NCBI GenBank assembly: GCA_001800075.1
Contig: MGUR01000012.1
Span: forward strand, 1-10,073
Length of the DNA stretch: 10,073 nt
Source: Elusimicrobia bacterium RIFCSPLOWO2_01_FULL_59_12
GTDB lineage: Bacteria > Elusimicrobiota > Elusimicrobia > 2-01-FULL-59-12
Direction: 5' to 3'
The position numbers and the translations under genes are program-made. Shown here piece after piece: positions 1-4,707 of the stretch. The number at the start of each line of letters is the position of its first letter. Within the stretch, counting starts at the first letter, position 1. Under the pieces are notes generated by a model. That model had not been told where the DNA came from, did not search any database, and worked only from the letters and a program-made list of their open reading frames with translations.

Positions 1-104
1 CGGAATTGATCACGCCGATCGCGATGGAGAAGGGCGTGCGTTTCGCGATCCGGGAAGGCGGACACACCGTCGGCGCCGGCGTGGTGACCGAGGTCGTCGC
101 TTAA
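1..104 (+). CDS. tuf: Elongation factor Tu, C-terminal end (partial)
   Basis: The window opens inside a gene; reading from base 3 gives 33 residues, ending [10 protein letters not shown] before a TAA stop at 102-104. The visible residues [20 protein letters not shown] and TVGAGVV are the near-invariant last beta-barrel strands (domain 3) of EF-Tu. EF-Tu is the GTPase that carries aminoacyl-tRNA to the ribosome. The GTPase domain lies outside the window, so its motifs cannot be checked. The next gene, rpmG, starts 10 bp after the stop, so the two are probably cotranscribed; tuf before rpmG/secE/nusG is a common bacterial order. I see no frameshift in the part available. Confidence 0.96.
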   Translation, partial: ELITPIAMEKGVRFAIREGGHTVGAGVVTEVVA

Positions 105-113
105 GGGACATGT

Positions 114-272
114 ATGGCCGAGCGAATCATTTATATCCTGTCCTGTCTCGACTGCAAGAACAAGAACTACACCTTTTCCCGGGGACGAGCCAAGGAATAC
201 AAGGTGGAAGTCAAGAAATTCTGCCGGGCTTGCGGCAAGCACACTCCTCATAAAGAGACGAAATCCTCCTAA
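114..272 (+). CDS. rpmG: 50S ribosomal protein L33
   Basis: This is a 52-residue protein beginning MAERIIYILSCLDCKNKNY, a typical L33, a small protein of the large ribosomal subunit near the E site. It has two CxxC pairs, C11/C14 and C37/C40, so it is the zinc-ribbon (C+) form rather than the cysteine-free paralogue. Family length is about 49-55 residues, so it is complete. I chose the ATG at 114 because it gives the standard N-terminus; the ATG at 110 is in another frame. An AAGGGA stretch at 103-108, overlapping the tuf stop, can act as a short-spaced ribosome binding site. The gene lies between tuf and tRNA-Trp/secE, the expected place. Confidence 0.95.
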   Translation: MAERIIYILSCLDCKNKNYTFSRGRAKEYKVEVKKFCRACGKHTPHKETKSS

Positions 273-302
273 TTGACTTTAAAGGACCCATTCAGCTATC
301 AT
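273..302 (+). promoter_or_regulatory. Candidate sigma70-type promoter for tRNA-Trp/secE
   Basis: TTGACT at 273-278 matches the -35 consensus at five of six bases. TATCAT at 297-302 matches the -10 consensus at five of six, with an 18-bp spacer. It begins right after the rpmG stop and would start transcription near 309, upstream of tRNA-Trp and secE. There is no room for another promoter between the T-run ending at 336 and the tRNA start at 350. Inference from consensus match only. Confidence 0.45.
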
Positions 303-309
303 TGACCCT

Positions 310-336
310 GCCTCCGGACCAGGGGGCGTTTTTTTT
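310..336 (+). terminator. Rho-independent terminator after tuf-rpmG
   Basis: GCCTCC (310-315) pairs with GGGGGC (322-327), with one G-U pair, around a 6-nt loop GGACCA. One G then precedes eight T residues (329-336). This is a classic intrinsic terminator for the tuf-rpmG transcript. A second pairing, CCCTG (306-310) with CAGGG (320-324), competes with it. It lies immediately downstream of the candidate promoter at 273-302, so an RNA starting near 309 would begin with this hairpin. Confidence 0.7.
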
Positions 337-349
337 GCTTGGTTTTGGG

Positions 350-421
350 GGGGGAATCGGTTAACTGGTAAACCACGGGTCTCCAAAACCCGGACTGGGG
401 GTTCAAGTCCCTCTTCCCCCG
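350..421 (+). tRNA. trnW: tRNA-Trp, anticodon CCA
   Basis: The cloverleaf closes fully. The acceptor GGGGGAA (350-356) pairs with TTCCCCC (414-420), with discriminator G at 421 as in bacterial tRNA-Trp. The D stem is GGTT (359-362) with AACC (371-374). The anticodon stem CGGGT (376-380) pairs with ACCCG (388-392) around the loop CTCCAAA, placing anticodon CCA at 383-385. The T stem GGGGG (397-401) pairs with CCCTC (409-413), and the T loop starts TTCAA. The 3' CCA is not encoded, so it must be added after transcription. The first 3 G's of the 8-G run (347-349) are treated as 5' leader. secE starts only 12 nt downstream, so the tRNA is almost certainly cotranscribed with it. Confidence 0.95.
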
Positions 422-433
422 CGCTTTTAGAGC

Positions 434-622
434 ATGAACAAGTTTATACACTTCGTGCAGGAAGCCTATCAAGAGTTGAAGCTTGCCAGCTGGCTGACGC
501 CTCAGCAGATGGTCGCTTCCACGATCGTCGTGCTTATCTTGACGGTGATCGTGTCGCTGTACGTGACGGTCGTTGATCGCATCTTGTTGTTTTTGGCGAG
601 CATCGTATTGCGGATCGGATAA
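434..622 (+). CDS. secE: Preprotein translocase subunit SecE
   Basis: This is a 62-residue protein of the short, single-span SecE type. It has an amphipathic cytoplasmic helix (about residues 3-18), a hinge (ELKLASWLTP, residues 14-23) and one membrane segment (about residues 28-58). SecE clamps the two halves of SecY in the Sec translocon. The identification rests on size, this layout and its place directly before nusG. The usual hinge is W-P-S/T; here it is W20-L-T-P23, with the proline shifted two places. The start lies 12 nt after the tRNA end and there is no strong Shine-Dalgarno (TTTAGAGC precedes ATG). The stop overlaps the nusG start by one base (TAATG), suggesting coupled translation. 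Confidence 0.92.
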   Translation: MNKFIHFVQEAYQELKLASWLTPQQMVASTIVVLILTVIVSLYVTVVDRILLFLASIVLRIG

Positions 623-1173
623 TGAGCGAGAGCCAGACAGTGACAGATCGCGGATGGTATGTGATTCATACCTACTCGGGCCATGAGGACCGGGTCAAAG
701 CCTCTTTGGAAAAGACCATCGAGAACCTGGGCCTGCAAAGCAAGATCCACAAGATCCTGATCCCTACCGAAGAAGTCATGGAGATCAAGCGGAATCGCAA
801 GCAGGTCAAAAAGCGCAAATTTTTTCCGGGGTATGTGATGGTGGATATGTCGGTGGACAACGAGACCTACTGGACGATCCGGAATACCCCCGGCGTGACC
901 GGTTTTCTGGGGGGCACCAAGCCCATTCCGCTGCCCGAAGCCGAGATCAAGAATCTGCTCGAGCTGGCCACCACCGCCCCCGCCGCCAAGCCGCGCCCCG
1001 CGGTTACCTTCGATAAGGAAGAAGGCGTTCGGATTATTGACGGCCCCTTCCGCCACTTTATCGGCGTGGTGGAAGAGGTCAATGAAGAGCGCGGCAAGAT
1101 GAAGGTCATGGTGTCGATTTTCGGCCGGCCGACCCCGGTCGAGCTGGATTTTTTGCAGGTAGAGAAGCTCTAA
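622..1173 (+). CDS. nusG: Transcription elongation/antitermination factor NusG
   Basis: This 183-residue protein has the two NusG domains. The NGN domain (about residues 10-112) starts [15 protein letters not shown] and contains the signature [12 protein letters not shown]. The KOW domain (about 130-183) contains [14 protein letters not shown] and ends [18 protein letters not shown]. NusG binds the RNA polymerase clamp to raise processivity, and its KOW domain contacts S10 or Rho, linking transcription to translation or termination. Length matches the family (about 175-185) with no large insert. The ATG overlaps the secE stop by one base, so translation is probably coupled. After the stop, 106 bp including a palindromic repeat separate it from rplK. 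Confidence 0.97.
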   Translation: MSESQTVTDRGWYVIHTYSGHEDRVKASLEKTIENLGLQSKIHKILIPTEEVMEIKRNRKQVKKRKFFPGYVMVDMSVDNETYWTIRNTPGVTGFLGGTKPIPLPEAEIKNLLELATTAPAAKPRPAVTFDKEEGVRIIDGPFRHFIGVVEEVNEERGKMKVMVSIFGRPTPVELDFLQVEKL

Positions 1174-1183
1174 GCAATTAGTT

Positions 1184-1256
1184 CGTCATTCCCGCGAAGG
1201 CGGGAATCCAGTGCCTTTAAGCCGCTGGATCCTCCGCTTACAGCCGCGGAGGACGA
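1184..1256. repeat. Palindromic dispersed repeat (REP/MITE-like), copy 1
   Basis: This is a noncoding block of nested inverted repeats between nusG and rplK. ATTCCCGC (1188-1195) pairs with GCGGGAAT (1200-1207); ATCCAG (1206-1211) can pair with CTGGAT (1225-1230); CCTCCGC (1231-1237) pairs with GCGGAGG (1246-1252). The outer ends are an imperfect inverted repeat (GTCATTCCCGCG against CGCGGAGGACGAC). The first 12 bases, CGTCATTCCCGC, recur exactly at 4142-4153. Hairpins with a GTCATTCCCGC-type core are widespread as dispersed intergenic repeats in many bacteria. There is no T-run after any stem, so it is not a standard intrinsic terminator. Confidence 0.75.
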
Positions 1257-1273
1257 CAAAAAGGTCGTGGAGA
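1253..1273 (+). promoter_or_regulatory. rplK ribosome binding site with abutting hairpin
   Basis: GGAGA (1269-1273) is a good Shine-Dalgarno, 6 nt before the rplK ATG at 1280, and is the best ribosome binding site in the window. It decides the start at 1280. Directly before it, ACGAC (1253-1257) pairs with GTCGT (1264-1268) around the loop AAAAAG, so a 5-bp stem touches the site. L1 represses L11-operon mRNA by binding its leader in E. coli; whether this stem takes part here is inference. Confidence 0.5.
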
Positions 1274-1279
1274 AACTAT

Positions 1280-1711
1280 ATGCCACCTAAGAAAATTAAA
1301 ACGCAGATCAAATTACAGATTCCCGCCGGAGCCGCCAACCCGGCGCCTCCCGTGGGTCCGGCGCTCGGCCAGCACGGCGTGAATATTATGGATTTCTGCA
1401 AACAGTTCAACGAGCGCACCCAATCGAACGAGCCGGGCATGATCATCCCGGCCGTGATCACCGTCTTTGAGGATCGCAGTTTTAGCTTCATCACCAAGAT
1501 GCCGCCGGTCTCCGCGCTGCTGAAGAAAGCGGCCGGCCTGGCGAAAGGCTCCGGCGAGCCCAACCGCACCAAAGTGGGAAAGCTCACCCGCCAGCAGGCG
1601 GAGGACGTCGCCAAGCAGAAAATGGTGGATCTTAACGCCCTTTCCTTGGAGGCCGCGCTCCGCATGGTGAGGGGAACGGCCCGCAGCATGGGCATCGAGG
1701 TCGCGGACTGA
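1280..1711 (+). CDS. rplK: 50S ribosomal protein L11
   Basis: This 143-residue protein matches the usual L11 length (about 141-145). The N-terminal domain carries [19 protein letters not shown] (about residues 22-40), the proline-rich region that with 23S rRNA forms the GTPase-associated centre and the thiostrepton site. The C-terminal domain ends with the family signature [13 protein letters not shown]11 helps factor-dependent GTP hydrolysis and stringent-response sensing. The frame stays open upstream to a GTG at 1211, but that would add 23 unrelated residues encoded by the palindromic repeat; the ATG at 1280 has a Shine-Dalgarno (GGAGA) and gives the conserved N-terminus. The stop overlaps the rplA start by one base (TGATG). 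Confidence 0.97.
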   Translation: MPPKKIKTQIKLQIPAGAANPAPPVGPALGQHGVNIMDFCKQFNERTQSNEPGMIIPAVITVFEDRSFSFITKMPPVSALLKKAAGLAKGSGEPNRTKVGKLTRQQAEDVAKQKMVDLNALSLEAALRMVRGTARSMGIEVAD

Positions 1712-2397
1712 TGGGAAAACGACTAGCCGCCGTAGAAAAGCAAATCGATCGCAGCAAGGTGTACACCGTGGAGCAGGCCGCCGGCCTGGTGAAAAAAGCG
1801 GCCACCGCAAAATTTGATGAAACGGTTGAGATTCACATCAAGCTCGGCGTGGATCCCAAGCAGTCCGACCAGAACGTCCGCGGCACCGTGAACCTTCCCA
1901 ACGGCACGGGCAAAGACAAGCGCGTGGTGGTGGTCGCCAAAGGCGAAAAAGTGAAAGAAGCCCTGGCGGCCGGCGCTTTCCTGGCGGGGGATGCCGACGT
2001 GATCGAGAAAATATCCAAGGGGTGGCTGGATTTCGACGTGCTGGTGGCGACGCCGGACACGATGAAAGATTTGACGAAACTTGGCAAAGTGCTGGGCCCC
2101 AAGGGCCTGATGCCGAACCCCAAATCGGGGACGGTCACCTTCGAGGTCGGCCGGACGGTGAAGGAGTTGAAGGCAGGCCGCATCGAGTTCAAAGTGGACC
2201 CGGCGGGCATTGTGCACAGCATTGTGGGCAAAGCCAGCTTCAAGGAAGATAAACTGGCTGAGAACGCGAAAACTCTCCTGCACGCCCTGGTCGCCGCCAA
2301 GCCGGCAAGCGCCAAGGGAATCTACATGCAGAGCATCACCCTCACCTCCACCATGGGTCCCGGCGTCAAGGTGGATCCTTCCCAGAAATTCGAATAG
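1711..2397 (+). CDS. rplA: 50S ribosomal protein L1
   Basis: This 228-residue protein has normal L1 length (about 225-235). It carries the hallmark LGKVLGPKGLMPNPKSGTVT in the middle domain, and the C-terminal part ends ITLTSTMGPGVKVDPSQ, also typical. L1 forms the mobile stalk that helps release deacylated tRNA from the E site; in many bacteria it also represses its own operon. The start overlaps the rplK stop by one base, and GAGG at 1697-1700 within rplK lies about 10 nt upstream as a possible ribosome binding site. In most bacteria rplJ, rplL and rpoBC come next; here an MFS transporter starts one base after the stop. Confidence 0.97.
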   Translation: MGKRLAAVEKQIDRSKVYTVEQAAGLVKKAATAKFDETVEIHIKLGVDPKQSDQNVRGTVNLPNGTGKDKRVVVVAKGEKVKEALAAGAFLAGDADVIEKISKGWLDFDVLVATPDTMKDLTKLGKVLGPKGLMPNPKSGTVTFEVGRTVKELKAGRIEFKVDPAGIVHSIVGKASFKEDKLAENAKTLLHALVAAKPASAKGIYMQSITLTSTMGPGVKVDPSQKFE

Positions 2398-2398
2398 T

Positions 2399-3685
2399 TT
2401 GGCCGACGCCCCGCCCCCCGCCTCTCCGATCCTGCCTGCGTCCCTCTGGCAGCAGCTCTCCTCTCGCGAGTTAAAGCATCTCGGGTCCGCCCTCCGGCAT
2501 CGGGATTTCCGGTTTTTTCTCGGGGGCGCTTTCCTTTCCAACGTGGGAAGCTGGATGCAGTCGGTCGCGCAGGCCTGGCTGGTCCTTCACCTCACGGATT
2601 CCCCGTTTTATCTCGGCCTGGATGCTTTTGCGAACACCCTGCCCCTTGCGGCTTTTTCGCTTTTGGGCGGGGTGGCGGCGGACCGATTCGACCGCAAAAA
2701 ACTGCTCTTGTGGACCCAGTGGGTCATGCTGTTTTTGGCGCTTGTTCAGGCTGTTATGACGCAGGTCCACCTCATCCGCGTGTGGCATGTCATTTTCTTT
2801 TCGTTCTGCACCGGTTTGACCCAGGCGATCGCCTGGCCCGTCTATCAGGCCGTGCTGGCCAATATCGTTCAGCGCGAACACATGTCCAATGCGATTGCGC
2901 TAAATTCCACCCAATTTAATTTAGCCCGAACGCTGGGTCCCTTGCTGGGCGCCATGGGATTGAGCGTGTTCGGTACGGCGGGATGCTTTTATGCCAACGC
3001 GGTCAGTTTTGTAGCCGTGATCGCGGCCCTTGTCCGGGTTCACCAACCCACCAACCGCCGTTCTCCGGACTCCGTGGAAACGGGCGTTATCGCCTCTATC
3101 CGGGAAGGGTTCGGGTACTTGGCGACAGAAAAATCGCTCGCCTGGGTCCTGGTCACGATGGCGGCGACGACGCTTCTGGGAATTCCCTTGGTCACCCTGC
3201 TCCCCGTGTTTGCGCGCGATATCTTGAAGGTCGGCGCTACAGGCCTCGGCATCCTGGTGGGAGCATTCGGCGCGGGCGCTGTTTTTTCGGGCATCCTGGT
3301 GGCCTTCCTGGGAGATTTTCGCGGTAAAGGCCTTTTCGTGATGCGTTCGGCGCTTCTTTTTGTCGGCGCCATGATCGGTTTTGCGGTGTCGTTGAATATG
3401 CTGGTGTCCGTGATCTGCTTGTTTCTGGCAGGATTTGCGATGGTGGGTTATGCGTCGGTCATCAACACGATGATCCAAAGTGCCGTACCGGATCATTTGC
3501 GGGGCCGCGCGATGAGTCTGTTTGTCTTTTCATTCGGAGGCTGCATGCCGTTTGGAAACCTGATGGCCGGCTATCTGGCCCATGTGTTCACGGCGCCCCG
3601 CGCGCTTCTGGGACAGGGCCTGGTGCTCGGATGCGTGGTCCTGTATATTTTCTACGTCCGCACCGAGGTTCGATTGCGCGTCTGA
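2399..3685 (+). CDS. MFS exporter, MFS_3/EntS-like
   Basis: This 428-residue inner-membrane protein has about 12 hydrophobic segments. It resembles the MFS_3 (DHA-type, enterobactin-exporter-like) branch: LRHRDFRFFLGGAFLSNVG and SWMQSVAQAWLVLHLTDSP at the N-terminus, then loop 2-3 motif GGVAADRFDRKKLLL (about residues 90-104, D95). Members export siderophores, drugs or other small molecules by proton antiport; the substrate here is unknown. The start is uncertain. The frame is open back into rplA, but the first codon past the rplA stop (2395-2397) is TTG at 2399; there is no ATG before M-Q in helix 1, and the only in-frame GTG would cut that helix. No strong Shine-Dalgarno is seen, so translation probably depends on coupling to rplA. 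Gene and family confident, start moderate. Confidence 0.85.
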   Translation: MADAPPPASPILPASLWQQLSSRELKHLGSALRHRDFRFFLGGAFLSNVGSWMQSVAQAWLVLHLTDSPFYLGLDAFANTLPLAAFSLLGGVAADRFDRKKLLLWTQWVMLFLALVQAVMTQVHLIRVWHVIFFSFCTGLTQAIAWPVYQAVLANIVQREHMSNAIALNSTQFNLARTLGPLLGAMGLSVFGTAGCFYANAVSFVAVIAALVRVHQPTNRRSPDSVETGVIASIREGFGYLATEKSLAWVLVTMAATTLLGIPLVTLLPVFARDILKVGATGLGILVGAFGAGAVFSGILVAFLGDFRGKGLFVMRSALLFVGAMIGFAVSLNMLVSVICLFLAGFAMVGYASVINTMIQSAVPDHLRGRAMSLFVFSFGGCMPFGNLMAGYLAHVFTAPRALLGQGLVLGCVVLYIFYVRTEVRLRV

Positions 3686-3737
3686 GGGAGCCGCCGCGCG
3701 TCTGGCATTCCAGAAACAAGTTTGATAAAGTTTCGAC

Positions 3738-4124
3738 GTGAAGTTTCTGCTGTTCACTTTTCTTGCCGTCGTTGGCGCGATTATCGCCGTTTTGACCTCC
3801 ATTCAGAACGGTAGCCTCGTGCGCTATCTGGATACCCACCCGCACCCGGTGTACGTCCCGAAAATCACCTACGCGTTGGGGCATGGCTACACGGTGGTGG
3901 GGGATCTGGATGAAGCCACAACCTATTATTACCGCGTGGCGGAGCAGTATCCCAAATCAGAACTCGCGGAGCCGGCCTACTTCAACTACCTCAATGCGTT
4001 GGACGAGCTGAACACCCCTCGCCTTGAAATGGCAACCTTATATGAATCCTACCTGTCGCGCTTTCCCGAAGGTCCGCACGCCGGGATGGTCAAACGGCGG
4101 GTCTACCTCTGCCGCACCAAATAA
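3738..4124 (+). CDS. Small membrane-anchored TPR-like protein
   Basis: This 128-residue protein begins at GTG 3738 and gives MKFLLFTFLAVVGAIIAVLT, an uncleaved-looking N-terminal membrane helix (about residues 2-20). The rest appears to be soluble on the outer face of the membrane. Residues about 45-115 look like two helical repeats of TPR type, with GHGYTVVGDLDEATTYYYRV and AEQYPKSELAEPAYFNYLN, similar to the YbgF/BamD style of repeat. A second unit, ATLYESYLSRFPEGPHAGMV, follows the same pattern (Y-x3-L/Y-x2-FP/YP). Such proteins usually hold partners in envelope complexes; no specific function can be assigned. A -10-like TAAAGT (3726-3731) sits 6 bp before GTG and no Shine-Dalgarno is seen. 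It lies 52 bp after the MFS gene and tail-to-tail with greA. Confidence 0.7.
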   Translation: MKFLLFTFLAVVGAIIAVLTSIQNGSLVRYLDTHPHPVYVPKITYALGHGYTVVGDLDEATTYYYRVAEQYPKSELAEPAYFNYLNALDELNTPRLEMATLYESYLSRFPEGPHAGMVKRRVYLCRTK

Positions 4125-4142
4125 AAAGACACATCCCATGAC

Positions 4143-4168
4143 GTCATTCCCGCTTTCGCGGGGGTGAC
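4143..4168. repeat. Palindromic dispersed repeat, copy 2
   Basis: GTCATTCCCGC (4143-4153) pairs with GCGGGGGTGAC (4158-4168) around the loop TTTC: an 11-bp stem with two G-T pairs. It shares CGTCATTCCCGC exactly with the copy between nusG and rplK. A perfect 10-bp palindrome ATGACGTCAT (4138-4147) overlaps its left edge. It fills the gap between the convergent TPR-like gene and greA, 8 bp from the greA stop. It could end transcription from both sides as an RNA hairpin, but no T-run follows on either strand. Confidence 0.75.
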
Positions 4169-4176
4169 GGCTGTTC

Positions 4177-4653
4177 CTATTCTCGAGTAATTTTAAGGAT
4201 GGTCAAATGGTAGCCGTCTTTGCCAAGGGCCACTTTGACCGTGGTGTTAACGGGGTGTCCCATCAGGCATTGGCCGAGGGGGGAGGTGACGCTGATCAAA
4301 CCTTCCCGCGGATTGGCTTCCGCGGCGTCCACCAGCGTGTAAGTGGATTCAGACCCTTTTTCATCTTTTACAACAACCGTGGCGCCGATATAGACCTTGT
4401 CGGAGGGGATATTGGCTTGGTCTTCCAGCAGGCGGGCGGAACCGAGTCTGTTCTCTAATGCGGCAATGCGCCGCTGCACGTGGGAGAGATCTTCTTTGGC
4501 GGCATGATACTCGGCGTTTTCTTTGAGATCCCCTTTTTCCATCGCCTCCTTGATTTCCTGGGCGAGGAGCGGCCGGCGCTTCTTTAACTCGTCAACCTCC
4601 TGGAGCATTTTCTGATAGCCTTTCCGACTGATAAAAATGTTCTCGCTAGGCAT
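4177..4653 (-). CDS. greA: Transcription elongation factor GreA
   Basis: This 158-residue protein matches GreA length (about 158). The N-terminal coiled coil (about residues 10-75) carries the tip sequence KGDLKENAEYHAAKEDLS, with acidic residues D42 and E45 equivalent to those that place the catalytic metal in RNA polymerase. The C-terminal globular domain contains NPREGLISVTSPLGQCLMG. GreA enters the secondary channel and stimulates cleavage of backtracked RNA. The start MPSENIFISRKGYQKM at 4653 fits the family; an in-frame ATG at 4668 would add five residues. The frame also runs upstream across ispG to 5712, but that part is antisense to a conserved gene and not GreA. No Shine-Dalgarno precedes the start; a TATACT lies 6 bp upstream. 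Confidence 0.95.
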   Translation of the reverse strand: MPSENIFISRKGYQKMLQEVDELKKRRPLLAQEIKEAMEKGDLKENAEYHAAKEDLSHVQRRIAALENRLGSARLLEDQANIPSDKVYIGATVVVKDEKGSESTYTLVDAAEANPREGLISVTSPLGQCLMGHPVNTTVKVALGKDGYHLTILKITRE

Positions 4654-4707
4654 GCCATGAGTATACATGGAAACAGGGGGTCCCAAAAAGCTAAAATTAC
4701 GGTCTCT
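4654..4707. promoter_or_regulatory. greA-ispG divergent regulatory region
   Basis: These 54 bp separate the divergent greA and ispG start codons. On the minus strand TATACT (bases 4660-4665) is a near-consensus -10, placed so that RNA would start at about the greA ATG; upstream, TTGGGA is a weak -35 with a 15-bp spacer. On the plus strand TAAAAT (4692-4697) is a -10 candidate 10 bp before ispG, without a clear -35. The greA -10 lies inside the loop of a perfect inverted repeat CCATG-AGTATA-CATGG (4655-4670), a possible operator. All are inferences from consensus. Confidence 0.4.

Noticed and set aside
302..330. Second promoter with -35 TTGACC at 302-307
   Set aside because: No -10-like hexamer at the right distance; the position falls on the GC-rich terminator stem.
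502..1056. Minus-strand 184-residue frame over secE/nusG
   Set aside because: Antisense to nusG and secE, with glycine-rich unlikely composition and no recognisable domain.
1211..1279. N-terminal extension of rplK from GTG 1211
   Set aside because: It encodes the palindromic repeat, has no similarity to L11, and the ATG at 1280 has a good Shine-Dalgarno and the conserved N-terminus.
2210..2398. MFS gene starting inside rplA at ATG 2210
   Set aside because: The 63 extra residues are an out-of-frame reading of the conserved L1 C-terminus and are not MFS-like.
4657..4707. ispG start at ATG 4657
   Set aside because: The 17 extra residues look noncoding and overlap the greA promoter-like elements. 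ATG 4708 is the better choice, though not proven.
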